The notes under the pieces: generated by a model
What the model was told of the DNA's origin: nothing
What the model saw: only the letters and a program-made list of their open reading frames with translations
The model's database searches: none
DNA from: Phycisphaerales bacterium
GTDB taxonomy: Bacteria; Planctomycetota; Phycisphaerae; Phycisphaerales; UBA1924
Reading direction: 5' to 3'
Length of the DNA: 64,000 nt
Assembly: GCA_020831775.1 (NCBI GenBank)
Contig: JAFIFZ010000055.1
Location: forward strand, 18,894-82,893
In this document: in pieces, positions 44,150 through 53,219 of the stretch
Position numbering within the stretch: position 1 is the stretch's first letter
Layout of the letters: each line of letters begins with the position of its first letter
Translations under genes and position numbers: made by a program

Positions 44150-46363
44150 TTACGGCTCTTGCGGCATCCATACGGGCAGGTCGGCCAGCCGCTCGTCGAG
44201 CCCCTCGCTCAGCGGCACGCCCCATGCGGTGAAGTAGGGCGCGAGGTTCCGGCCGATAGTGCGGCTGAACTGCTCGACGAACAGGTCCCGCTTGTCGTCG
44301 TCGGTGCGTGGGCGGCGTTCTGTCGGGAGTTCGTCGTACGAGCGGAAGGCTTCGCGGAAGGCCTCCCAGCCGAATTCGTGCCAGAGCATCGCGTAGGTCT
44401 GGAGGGCCAAGAACGGCTCTCTTTTCCACCGATCGAACGGTGCGCCGTCTTGCTTGTGGCGCTCGAATGTTTCCCACGCTGTGCGCGGGCTGGTCCGGGT
44501 TGCTTCGGCGTCGAGCGGGTAGCCGTTGAGCGTATTGAGCACGAGGACGGTGAAGATGTTGACGGTGACCTCGCCGGTGCCTTCGAAGGTCCAGTCTCGG
44601 TTCTGGTGGGCGTGGCCCATCTCGTGGTAGTGGCCCCAGAGGCGGTTGGGGCCCTCGGCGTTGAAGTTGTTGAGGTCGACCATCGCGCCCGCCGCACCCT
44701 CTGGGATCACGATCGGCGCGTTCTGGGGGCAGTACATGTAACCGAACGACAGGCGTCGCTCGGCGACATAGCGGTACTGGCGTCGGTTCCAGTGGCGGTC
44801 GGTGCGGGGCTCCATCGCATGCATGGTGTCGTGCACGCGGTCCCAGTGCTGCATCACCAGGTCCGGACGGTCGAGCTCGCGCACGACCTCGGCGGGCAGG
44901 GTGAAGGCGAGCTTGTCGGATTCGAGCTCGGCCCAGGCGACGGGGAGCGAGCGGATACGCGACCGCCACTCGTCCAGATCCGTGTGCCCGAGCCTGAAGC
45001 GGGGCATCTCGACGGCGCCCTCGATCAAAACCTCGACAGGGCCGGACTCAGCGCGGTCGTAGGCGATGTCGATGTAGACCGGCCCCCCGATCGGCGAGAA
45101 CGCCGCTGCGCCGTCACGCTCGACGGGCGTGCGGAAGACGGCCCGCGGCATCCGCACCCGCTCCTCGAACCGCTGCTGGTCCAGCCACGACCCGATCTGC
45201 ACGACAAGACCTTCTCCCCCGCCGCCGATCTCGCGGACGCGAACCGTCTCGCCCGGCACGGCGTAGAGCCCGGTCGTCCGCCAGCCCGGGATGGCGTCAT
45301 CAAACCGGACCGTGCGCGAGACACGATCCATCGAGTCCGGCACGGGCCCGGGGAACGCCGCGGCACTCGGATGTGCGCGCCCGGGCTCGACACGCCTTGC
45401 GTCGAGGTCCAGCAGCGCCACCGCCAGGGGATCGTCGGCCGGCAAGAGCGCACGCTCGGCCATCGAGGCGTAGGACCGTTCGAGTTCCTCGGCGTGCAGC
45501 GATGCGAGCCGGTCGGCCTCTGCGACAAGGTTGCTGTCGAGCGGGGCGATCTCCAACGCGCGTTGGGCGACGAGGCCCGCAAGCCTTGCGTCCCCTTCCG
45601 CCTCGCCGGCGAGCACGCGCAAGGCGAGCGTTGCGTTGGACGCCTCGGGCGCCGCAGGGTCGAGCCGGTAGAGGCCTCGCCGGTCGGGCCTCATCACGCG
45701 GTCGGTGTACATCACCCCTGCATTGACGAGCAGGCGGTTGGCGGCCAGGTCTTCGACGCTCGACGCCCGGCCGAGCTGGAGCTGGCCCCACGCGGTCTCG
45801 ACCGAGAGCAGCGCGCCCCCGCCCCGCACCCAGGCCTCCAACTCGTCGAGCCGGCCCGCACCCGCAAAGGCCTGCGGCGAGCCGACGAGCAGATCGACCT
45901 GCGTAAGCCGCAGACCACCGAGGCTCGATTCGACGCGATCGACGCCGATGCCGGACTCTTCGAGCGTGCGAGCCGCCCAGTCCGGCAGGCCCCAGGCCCT
46001 GATCGGGCTCGCTCCGACCCGCTGAGCGAGCCAGCGGATCTGCTCGAACATCGCCTCTTGCGTGCTCGCAACGTCACTGGAAAGGAACCCGCCGTGCCCG
46101 ATCGCAGCGACGCTACCTTCGCCGAGCGAAGTCTTTGCGGCGAGCACGGTGCCGTCGCTCATGGCGAGCGCTGCGCGTGCGTCGCCCCAGACCACGAGCG
46201 ATGCGGGGTTGCCGCTGATGCCGATGGCCCGTTCGGCGGGTTCATCGGCGTGCAGGCCGGCGGTCGCGGGAACGGGCGATGCGGGCACGAGCATCGCCGC
46301 GGAGAGCCCGGCGACAAAGGCGATCGGCGACATGAACGATCGAATACGGAACGGCGGCTTCAT
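44150..46363 (-). CDS. Exported M60-like metallopeptidase with GATase-like N-terminal domain
   Basis: 737 residues. A signal peptide (to about residue 36) is followed by a GATase1/ThuA-like domain (~50-190: VVWGDARAALAMSDG, LLVGSPQAFAGAGRLDELEAWV, GGALLSVETAW). A beta-rich domain (~310-450) and the peptidase M60 domain come next. The zinc site is HYHEMGHAHQ (HExxH, ~residue 577), with Glu in the following TFEGTGEVTVNIF as the likely third ligand. M60 enzymes cleave glycoproteins such as mucins. The domain order resembles TCAF-type and bacterial M60 proteins. The ATG at 46363 is preferred over the GTG one codon earlier. Lone gene, 152 nt downstream of nothing similar; serA follows it on the same strand. 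Confidence 0.85.
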   Translation of the reverse strand: MKPPFRIRSFMSPIAFVAGLSAAMLVPASPVPATAGLHADEPAERAIGISGNPASLVVWGDARAALAMSDGTVLAAKTSLGEGSVAAIGHGGFLSSDVASTQEAMFEQIRWLAQRVGASPIRAWGLPDWAARTLEESGIGVDRVESSLGGLRLTQVDLLVGSPQAFAGAGRLDELEAWVRGGGALLSVETAWGQLQLGRASSVEDLAANRLLVNAGVMYTDRVMRPDRRGLYRLDPAAPEASNATLALRVLAGEAEGDARLAGLVAQRALEIAPLDSNLVAEADRLASLHAEELERSYASMAERALLPADDPLAVALLDLDARRVEPGRAHPSAAAFPGPVPDSMDRVSRTVRFDDAIPGWRTTGLYAVPGETVRVREIGGGGEGLVVQIGSWLDQQRFEERVRMPRAVFRTPVERDGAAAFSPIGGPVYIDIAYDRAESGPVEVLIEGAVEMPRFRLGHTDLDEWRSRIRSLPVAWAELESDKLAFTLPAEVVRELDRPDLVMQHWDRVHDTMHAMEPRTDRHWNRRQYRYVAERRLSFGYMYCPQNAPIVIPEGAAGAMVDLNNFNAEGPNRLWGHYHEMGHAHQNRDWTFEGTGEVTVNIFTVLVLNTLNGYPLDAEATRTSPRTAWETFERHKQDGAPFDRWKREPFLALQTYAMLWHEFGWEAFREAFRSYDELPTERRPRTDDDKRDLFVEQFSRTIGRNLAPYFTAWGVPLSEGLDERLADLPVWMPQEP

Positions 46364-46470
46364 CACGCCATGCTAACGGAATCACCCGCAACGCACGCGG
46401 CGAGAAGCCCGGAACGGACGCCCGCCCAATCAGGATGCAGGGGTGCAAATCGGGCCCGTGCGTGCGGCTA

Positions 46471-47691
46471 TCAGCGGCGGAGCCTTGAAGCCTCGGCTTG
46501 TTCGAGCACCTTGACTTGCTCCTCGGCGGCCCTGCGGGACTCGGGGCGGTCGGCGTGGCGGACCCAGGCCTCTGCGCCTCGGATGCGGGCCTCCTGACCG
46601 GTGTCTCGCTCGGCGGAGTGGACATCGACACCCCGAATGCCTTCACGCGTCCAGCGGGCGAGGCCGGGGCGGCGGGCGAGGGGTTCGGCGGTGTCCCACG
46701 CGGCGGGGGCGAAGTCGTAGAGCGTCGGCTCGGCGGATTCGGGGCGCCACGGGTCCCAGCCGGGGTTGAGTTCCGAGGACGCGTACGAACGGACGCTGCC
46801 GTCGGCGAAGGCGGTGTTGATGGTTGCGCCGGGGTGGGTGTGGTGGAGCGGCCCGTTGCGGGCGATCCAGTCCATGTCGTCGTGCATCCAGATCTTGCTG
46901 GTGGGAAAGGCGATGTGGGACATTGTCAGTCCGCCGAGGCGCGCGCCCGATGGCAGCAGGAACTCACGGTGCGTCCGCCCCTGACGCAGGCGGGACCGGG
47001 CCGGGGCGTCGGCGTCGCGCTGGGCGGCGTCGTACATCCCGGTGACGGTCAGGAACGACGAGCTGTACAGCAGACGCCAGTCTTTGCCATCCGGGTCGGG
47101 CTGGTCTTCGCCCAGCGCGTGGTCGAGAAAGTCGCGCCCGTTGTTGCGCTGCCAGCGGAGGCGCTGGCGGTCGGCGGGGTGGACGATGACCGCCTCGGGC
47201 ACGCGCGACGCGAGGAAGTCCTGCAGGATGAGCGGCGTGTACAGCTCGTGCGGGAGCCAGTCCGGATCGATCTGGCCGGGGGCGTGGCGAGTCCTGCGTG
47301 CGATAATTTCGGTCGCCTGCAGCGCTGCGGCTTCGCCGTCGTGGGCCGCACGCTCCATCCCATCGCGGATGAAGTCGAACTCGGAGCCTGGGTATTGCGG
47401 CTGATGTCCGTTGCGCGGCGCCCGCCAGGAGAACGAGGGGATCTGGTCGAGGTAAGTCGCCCCGTAGGTGGTGCTGGCGATGGAGATCTGCCGCAGATTC
47501 TGACCCCCCTGCACTCGTTTGGCGTCGTCCCTGGCCTTGCCGAGCATGGCCGGGGCCATGATGCCCAGGAGCGGGAGGGCGATCGCCGCGACGGTGAAGA
47601 GCTCCATGAGCGTGAAGCCGCGGCGTGAAGATCCGAGCGGGCGGGCCGGGCGAGGGCGTGCTTCTGTCGTTCGGCTTTGACGGCGATGCAT
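46471..47691 (-). CDS. Prepilin-type N-terminal cleavage/methylation protein (DUF1559-like)
   Basis: 406 residues. A basic 25-residue leader, then RRGFTLMELFTVAAIALPLL: G/F cleavage with Glu at +5, followed by the hydrophobic helix and GKARDDAKRVQGGQNLRQI, as in the pilin-like DUF1559 proteins expanded in planctomycetes. Near the C-terminus TAFADGSVRSY matches the FADGHV motif typical of that group. These are thought to be exported and assembled or anchored like pseudopilins, but their role is unknown. The GspO-type peptidase needed to cut it is not in this window. It is 107 nt upstream of the M60 peptidase gene on the same strand and divergent from the propeller cluster. Confidence 0.85.
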   Translation of the reverse strand: MHRRQSRTTEARPRPARPLGSSRRGFTLMELFTVAAIALPLLGIMAPAMLGKARDDAKRVQGGQNLRQISIASTTYGATYLDQIPSFSWRAPRNGHQPQYPGSEFDFIRDGMERAAHDGEAAALQATEIIARRTRHAPGQIDPDWLPHELYTPLILQDFLASRVPEAVIVHPADRQRLRWQRNNGRDFLDHALGEDQPDPDGKDWRLLYSSSFLTVTGMYDAAQRDADAPARSRLRQGRTHREFLLPSGARLGGLTMSHIAFPTSKIWMHDDMDWIARNGPLHHTHPGATINTAFADGSVRSYASSELNPGWDPWRPESAEPTLYDFAPAAWDTAEPLARRPGLARWTREGIRGVDVHSAERDTGQEARIRGAEAWVRHADRPESRRAAEEQVKVLEQAEASRLRR

Positions 47692-47919
47692 GCTTGTCCC
47701 CTTCTCGGTGCGTCCCTGACTGGGCTCGTCGCCCGCCTCCCGGGCGTTCTTTCCCCCAGCCTAACTGCCCCCGGACCCCTTTGCAAGACCCGATCGCGAG
47801 ACCGAACGCGGGCGCTGTGATGAACCTGCCCCGAATCGGGAACCACGGGGTCCGGTTGTGCGTCTATCAAGATGTAAGCCGTTTCGGCTGTGTGCGATTG
47901 ATGCACCAGAGGAGGTCTC

Positions 47920-49194
47920 ATGCTCAGCACGAATGCCATGCCCAGCTGCCGTTCCACCGTGCTCGCTGCGGGGGTGTTGCTCGCCGTCGCGTTGCCTTCC
48001 TGCGGGCCGTCAGACCAAGTTGTCGAGATCCAGCACGAGCACCCGCTTGAGGAAGCGGACTTCTCGAAGGTTGACCGACGCCTTGTCGAGCGGGTTCCGC
48101 TCGGCGTCTCCCCGACGGACGACGGCCGTGTGGTGCTCCATATCTACAAGGCCGGCCCCAAACCCAACCAGGATATCGACCTTGTCGTCATCGACCCTGC
48201 CGACGGGTCGTGGACGGCGTTCAGCCTGCCCTTTCCCAGAATCCCGAATCCCGATTGGGCTTCGCAACTGGTGACCTACAGTGCTCTCCTTCGTGATGAC
48301 AACCCAACCTTTATCACACACATCGACATCGACAAACAGGTCGTGCGCGTAGTATCGCCTGTTCTCACAGGTGAAGGCGGACCACTGTGGGCCAATCCTC
48401 GCATCAGTGGCGACGGCACTCGTGTGCTCACGACGAGGACCGACTTTGCTCGCAATCGGCGACACACTTCAGCTTGGATGCTCGGGTCGGACCCTGCGGA
48501 TGCGACGAAGATCGATGAGATACACTTTCTGAGAGATTCGCTTCGCTGGACACACGACGACACTGGATACTTCGTCGTTCGGTATCCGGAGCGCGATCCG
48601 AGGACGGCCCGAAGAACGAATGCGGACGGTACTCCTGCTCGTCTGCCGGCTCTTGACTACGGAACCACCTCCATCGATCGCCATGACATCGACACCGACC
48701 GCTTCGTACGCATTGCGCGACTCTATGACGCGTTTCATATGGGCGAGCCCTCCCCGTGCGGGCGGTATATCGCGGGCAGCGGGACTGATCTCGCCAATGA
48801 AGGCCTTCGCTTGGTTGGTTTCGTAGAGATCGACACCGGCCGACTCCGCTGGATCGAGGTCCCATGGCTGCCGCACCCAGACGGCTGGGCGGTTCCTGGG
48901 CAGTTAGCCACCAGCCCGATGTACGCATGGCGATCCGACGGGGAACGGTTTCTGGCCATGGTGAGGATTGTTTATGGTTCTGGGCACGACAACGAGTACT
49001 TTGTCGGCGAGTTCGACCCTGCGAACGGAGAACTCGTCCAGTCATGGGAGGTCACCGATCACCACACCAGGCCCATCTACCATACCGACGGCACGATCAT
49101 CATCCCCCGGATCGGCGTCGGGCTTGAAACGCTCAACGCCGACGGCAGCATTTCGTTACTCTGGTCCCTGGACAGCCTCTTTGCCGGGCCGTAA
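47920..49194 (+). CDS. Putative lipoprotein, beta-propeller-like, paralogue 1 of 4
   Basis: 424 residues. The signal peptide has a usable lipobox (VALPSC). The body has repeated strand pairs of WD/TolB-like propellers, for example WANPRISGDGTRVLTT, PSPCGRYIAGSGTD and MYAWRSDGERFLAMVRI, with the terminal GSISLLWSLDSL. No catalytic residues are evident; such proteins usually bind partners or polymers. Strong ribosome site AGAGGAGG before the ATG. The 228-nt upstream gap contains a small AGCCGTTTCGGCT hairpin close to the start (about 47876-47888). It is first of four similar genes in a row and the most diverged. The identification as a propeller is from repeat pattern only. Confidence 0.72.
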   Translation: MLSTNAMPSCRSTVLAAGVLLAVALPSCGPSDQVVEIQHEHPLEEADFSKVDRRLVERVPLGVSPTDDGRVVLHIYKAGPKPNQDIDLVVIDPADGSWTAFSLPFPRIPNPDWASQLVTYSALLRDDNPTFITHIDIDKQVVRVVSPVLTGEGGPLWANPRISGDGTRVLTTRTDFARNRRHTSAWMLGSDPADATKIDEIHFLRDSLRWTHDDTGYFVVRYPERDPRTARRTNADGTPARLPALDYGTTSIDRHDIDTDRFVRIARLYDAFHMGEPSPCGRYIAGSGTDLANEGLRLVGFVEIDTGRLRWIEVPWLPHPDGWAVPGQLATSPMYAWRSDGERFLAMVRIVYGSGHDNEYFVGEFDPANGELVQSWEVTDHHTRPIYHTDGTIIIPRIGVGLETLNADGSISLLWSLDSLFAGP

Positions 49195-49244
49195 CGGGGC
49201 TCTGCACGATTCGACCCGATCCACACGAGACGGAGGACGACGCC

Positions 49245-50444
49245 ATGCGACGCACACGCACCACAACTGCATCCCTCGCGGCCGGCGCCGCCCTGCTGCT
49301 GGGGGTCGCCCCGGCGTCGGGGCAGCTTGAGATCAACCCTCCGACGAGCGAGCCGCGGACGGCGTCGGCGATGAGCGAGTGGGACAGGGCGATCCCGGAG
49401 GGAGCGGCCAATGTGACCATCAGGGCTGTTGTGCCCATCGGCGGCTCGCGCGTGCTGCTGGTCGCCAACTCGCAACGCCCGCGCGGCATGGCCCCCACGA
49501 GCAATTCGCTGATCGAGCTGGACCTGCACACCGGCGAGTGGACCGCCCGCCACCCGTTTGCAAGGCGTGTCGATCCCATCGCCCACGCGGCGGGAAAGGT
49601 GCTCTTCAGCGCCTACGACCCGGCGACGAGGAACGGCGACCCGACGCTTGCGCCGTCGGTCTGGTTGCTGGACACCGAGGCGTGGTCGGCGGAGCCGCTC
49701 TTGGAGCCGGGCGAGGAACTCCTGCTCGCGTATGCGGGCTGGCTCGCCACCGACGGCTCGGTCGCCGTCGTTGCGGCAAGGTCCGACTGGGACGCACCGC
49801 CCCGATCGACTGTGATTGTCTACCGCGAAGGCCATCCGGAGCCGTTGACACATAACGCGCAGGGCCTTTTCCGCTATACCCGCCTCATGCCAGACGGCAG
49901 CAGCATCATCCGGCTGACGGTCCGAATCGAGGACGATCCCGAGTTGGGAGGCAATCTCAAGCCCGGCGTCGGCGTGCTCGAATCGATCGACACCACGACC
50001 GGACAAGTGGAAGCGCACGACATCGAACTCGAACGCTTCTTCTCGGTTGCTTTCTCACCGGACGGCACGAAGGCGGTCGCGTTTACGGTGGACGATGACC
50101 CGCCCAGGATCGACCTGTCGATTGTTAATACTCAGCAGAGCGCTGTCATTGCCTCCGCTTCCACTGACTTCGTGAGCATTGAACACGAGCCTGTGTGGGT
50201 CGATCGGGGCGTGCTCGTTGGCTTCAGAACCTTGTCGCCCGCGTCGACCGCCGGCGCCGTTCTCTTCAATGAGAACGCAGAAGAGATCGATCGCTGGGTC
50301 TTCCCGGGCAAGGAGATCTCTTCCTGGTTCTCCCTCCCCGGCGAGGAGCACCCGTACGCCGTGGTCGACAACGAGGACATCGTGCAGCTCCTGCCCGACG
50401 GGGCGTTCCGGCCGGTGTGGTCGTTGCGGCTGCTCGACAAATAG
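49245..50444 (+). CDS. Secreted beta-propeller-like protein, paralogue 2 of 4
   Basis: 399 residues with a Sec signal peptide (ASLAAGAALLLGVAPASGQ). It shares with its neighbours the order: short N-terminal strand region, VLLVANSQ..., LIELDLHTGEWTA, WLLDTEAWSAEPLL, a central SPDGTKAVAFTVDDD and a C-terminal HPYAVVDNEDIVQLLPDGAF with VWSLRLLD. Function is unknown. GGAGG lies about 8 nt before the ATG and the gene begins 50 nt after the stop of paralogue 1. The next gene starts 3 nt after its stop. Confidence 0.72.
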   Translation: MRRTRTTTASLAAGAALLLGVAPASGQLEINPPTSEPRTASAMSEWDRAIPEGAANVTIRAVVPIGGSRVLLVANSQRPRGMAPTSNSLIELDLHTGEWTARHPFARRVDPIAHAAGKVLFSAYDPATRNGDPTLAPSVWLLDTEAWSAEPLLEPGEELLLAYAGWLATDGSVAVVAARSDWDAPPRSTVIVYREGHPEPLTHNAQGLFRYTRLMPDGSSIIRLTVRIEDDPELGGNLKPGVGVLESIDTTTGQVEAHDIELERFFSVAFSPDGTKAVAFTVDDDPPRIDLSIVNTQQSAVIASASTDFVSIEHEPVWVDRGVLVGFRTLSPASTAGAVLFNENAEEIDRWVFPGKEISSWFSLPGEEHPYAVVDNEDIVQLLPDGAFRPVWSLRLLDK

Positions 50445-50446
50445 GT

Positions 50447-51682
50447 ATGCTGAGAGGCGTGGGGTTGAACGGGATGTGCGGCATGTTCCGATTGACGGCT
50501 TTGGCGGCGGTGGTGACGGGCGGCCTTGCGGCGGCCGATGCGCCCCGCGGATTGGCGGAGCTTTCGGCCGTACAACTCGCGGCGCTCGGCGAGTTCTATC
50601 CGATTCGGGCGGACGCGATCGGCGGGTCGCGCGTGCTGATCCAGCTCGCTGATGGGCCCCGGCCTGTTCATGCGAGTGCCGTCGCGTTCGTCGAGGTTGA
50701 TCTTCACACCGGCGGCTGGCTGGCCTATGCGTCGCCGGCATCAGACTTTCGCGTCACCGGCGTCGAGGGCGGCTGGATGATCGGGCTGAGCGATGCCGAG
50801 CCGCTGGATTCATGGTCGTTCGAGCGGGTGTGGGTGATCGACACCGGGGAGCGGGCGGCCTCTTTGTTGTTCGATGCCGCGGAGGCGACGCAGCGCTGGA
50901 GCAAGTTCGGCGTTGCCGACGCGTCGCTGAGCGGCGACGGATCGACAGCGGCGGTGATCCTCGATCAAGATCGGACACAACCGGACCGCGGTATGTTGCG
51001 GCGAACGCTGGTGCTGATCGACCTCCGCGACGGAGAGCGTTCGATCGTCAGAACCGAGCGAACAAGCCGGCGCGAGAGATACTCCCAGCTCGAAAAGACA
51101 GAGTTCGCCCTCGCACCGGACGGCTCGTCGTTGCTTGCGCTCAGCTACGAAAGAGACCTTGTCACACCGTCTCGCGATCCGGGAGTCGACCCTTTGTTCG
51201 AAGGGCTCAGTTCAGTGGAGGTCGAGCGGGTCACGATCGGCGAGCGACAGCTCCGCCCAGCGGCGACGATTGAGCGGGTGGGCTTCATGTTCGGGAGCTT
51301 CAGGCTCTCGCACTCGGGGTCGCTGCTCGGCGTGCCGGTGGCGTTCGGCGAGATGGCGATCGCCGATCTGACGACAGGACGGGTTGCAACGACGGATGAC
51401 AGGCTGCGGGTCGGGTGGGCGCACGGGCTTCCCGGGGCCTGGAGGCCGGACTCGGGATCGCTGCTTGTTGCAAGCACGAGTCCCGACGAGGTCGTCGAGC
51501 TTTCGCCGGACACGGAGGTGCTCGCCAGGTGGCCGACCGGGGGGCGAGCCGCCCGGGGCGTGTTCTGGCTGCCCGATGAAGGCCCGCATGCGCTTCTCGC
51601 GGGCGGGGAGATCGTGCGGCTGGGCGATGACGGGTCGGTCGAGACGGTGTGGGTGATGCCGGATTGGGCGAGTGAGAAGTGA
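50447..51682 (+). CDS. Secreted beta-propeller-like protein, paralogue 3 of 4
   Basis: 411 residues if started at the ATG 3 nt after the previous stop. The more natural signal peptide begins at MFRLTALAAVVTGGLAAAD, so an ATG at 50474 or 50483 may be the true start; none has a strong ribosome site, which fits translational coupling. Shared family features: VLIQLADGPRP, AFVEVDLHTGGWLAYA, RVWVIDTGERAASLLF, FALAPDGSSLLALSYERD, and the end GEIVRLGDDGSVETVWVMP. No enzyme motif is visible. It is transcribed with paralogues 2 and 4. Confidence 0.7.
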   Translation: MLRGVGLNGMCGMFRLTALAAVVTGGLAAADAPRGLAELSAVQLAALGEFYPIRADAIGGSRVLIQLADGPRPVHASAVAFVEVDLHTGGWLAYASPASDFRVTGVEGGWMIGLSDAEPLDSWSFERVWVIDTGERAASLLFDAAEATQRWSKFGVADASLSGDGSTAAVILDQDRTQPDRGMLRRTLVLIDLRDGERSIVRTERTSRRERYSQLEKTEFALAPDGSSLLALSYERDLVTPSRDPGVDPLFEGLSSVEVERVTIGERQLRPAATIERVGFMFGSFRLSHSGSLLGVPVAFGEMAIADLTTGRVATTDDRLRVGWAHGLPGAWRPDSGSLLVASTSPDEVVELSPDTEVLARWPTGGRAARGVFWLPDEGPHALLAGGEIVRLGDDGSVETVWVMPDWASEK

Positions 51683-51695
51683 TGGGAGGCGGGTG

Positions 51696-52904
51696 ATGAT
51701 CGGTAGGTTGATCGTGACGGTGATGTTGTTGGCGGGTGCGGGCGTTTGCATGGCTTCGACGCCGCTGTTTGAGCCTGACGACACGCCGCGCGGCGAGACC
51801 GTGCTGGAGCAGATCCGGTACCGCGTGCCTTCCATCGGGGAGAACACTACGCTTAGGGTCAGTGCCTTCCCGCTCGATCGCGTCCGGGTGCTGCTTTCGG
51901 TTCATATGATTCCCTTGAGAACCACAGCACCCGGTTCGTCGCTTCCGCTGGTGATCGCCGATCTCGACAATAACAGCAAGTCTTTCCGCGAACGACTTCA
52001 CCCGGGCTTTCTATCGTTCTCCATCGGCGGGCACACTGGAACCATTGTAACTTCGGCAAGAAGCCAGAGAGGCTGGCCGACCCGATTGTGGATGATCGAC
52101 CTTCAGACATGGCGTGCGGCAGAACTGATCGAGACCGATGTTATGCAGGAAGACAAACGGAGTCTGCTAGACGCGGCTGTGTCTCCGTGCGGCCGCCGCA
52201 TTCTTGCATCGATGATCTTGCGGACCGACGCACCGTTCGAGTTGGAATGGGAGGTCTACGACATCCCCAGCGGCGGATTCACATTGATCGACGGAGGGCG
52301 AAGCCTGCGAGACGCTCTCATCTTTGCTCCGGACGGCGAGAGCATCTACAGGAGCTACAGAACGCAAACAGCCGAGGAGAAGGGCGGCTTCGGGCTCACC
52401 GTCGTTGACCGGCTCGGGCTTGACGGGTCGGAACTCGGCGAGGTTGTTCCGTCGATTGCCGTGCCGTTCACCCTTCGCTTGCTCTCTCCAACAGAATCTC
52501 ACGCGACGATCCGTGCTGAGCCGGGCGACGGCGCCCAGAGGGACAGGGTCGCCATACTCGACCTTTCAACCGGCAAGGTTACCGAACTCGACGATGAACG
52601 AGCGAGAGCCGGCGGGTACGCAAAGTGGAACGCGAGCGGCGATCGGTTGCTGCTCCGCAATCGTGGCGACACTGTGTTCCATCCCGAGCCCAGCCACATC
52701 TTCGAGATCGGCCTCGACGGACAGACACTCCGCCATTGGGAGTTCGGTGACCACCAGATCACCGATGTCTTCTGGATGCCCGGGCGCGACGATCCCTATG
52801 CCGTGACGGCCCGCGGCGAGATCTACCTCCTGCACGGCGAGGGCGACAACACCTTCCGCCGGCGTGTCTGGTCGATCCACCGCAGCCCGCTGCGCAACCC
52901 GTAG
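51696..52904 (+). CDS. Secreted beta-propeller-like protein, paralogue 4 of 4
   Basis: 402 residues. Signal peptide MIGRLIVTVMLLAGAGVCMAST. GGGAGG is located about 6 nt before GTG/ATG (51693/51696). Family features: DRVRVLLSVHMIPLRTT, LVIADLDNNSKSFRE, RLWMIDLQTWRAAELI, LIFAPDGESIYRSYR and the end DDPYAVTARGEIYLLHGEGD with RVWSIHRSP. The N-terminal half looks lower in GC than the surroundings. Last gene of the tandem set; 315 nt without a gene follow, containing the upstream element of the first ice-binding-like gene. Confidence 0.7.
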   Translation: MIGRLIVTVMLLAGAGVCMASTPLFEPDDTPRGETVLEQIRYRVPSIGENTTLRVSAFPLDRVRVLLSVHMIPLRTTAPGSSLPLVIADLDNNSKSFRERLHPGFLSFSIGGHTGTIVTSARSQRGWPTRLWMIDLQTWRAAELIETDVMQEDKRSLLDAAVSPCGRRILASMILRTDAPFELEWEVYDIPSGGFTLIDGGRSLRDALIFAPDGESIYRSYRTQTAEEKGGFGLTVVDRLGLDGSELGEVVPSIAVPFTLRLLSPTESHATIRAEPGDGAQRDRVAILDLSTGKVTELDDERARAGGYAKWNASGDRLLLRNRGDTVFHPEPSHIFEIGLDGQTLRHWEFGDHQITDVFWMPGRDDPYAVTARGEIYLLHGEGDNTFRRRVWSIHRSPLRNP

Positions 52905-52981
52905 CCCGTTCTTGGCGCCTATGCGGCTTTGCCGTCCAGGGCTCTAGGCAGCGAGCAGACGCCTTAGACACACATCCGCAA

Positions 52982-53062
52982 GCACAAGTGCGTAGCGATC
53001 GCGCAGACACTCGCGTGTCGGTGGTCGTAAACAGCGCCTCTGCGGGTTACGCCCGATTGTGT
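52982..53062 (+). promoter_or_regulatory. Conserved upstream element, copy 1, before ice-binding-like gene 1
   Basis: GCACAAGTGCGTAGCG at 52982, then 61 nt after its first base CGGGTTACGCCCG (53043-53055, short inverted repeat) followed by ATTGTGT. The same two blocks occur with 60-nt spacing before gene 2 (54152-54231). Gene start is 177 nt beyond the second block. It may contain the promoter/operator or a leader structure. The rest of the 52905-53219 gap shows nothing else I can name. Confidence 0.5.
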
Positions 53063-53219
53063 TCGAGCGGGAAGGTGTCATCATACTCATAGCCGATCTC
53101 CTTCACTGCATCGGCTCAGGATGGACAGTCCTGTTGATGGCCGCGTCGAATCCGACGCTTGCTCGGATGCGTTTACCGAAGCAACCACACCCTACGCCTA
53201 CCAAGAGAGAGTACGCCAA

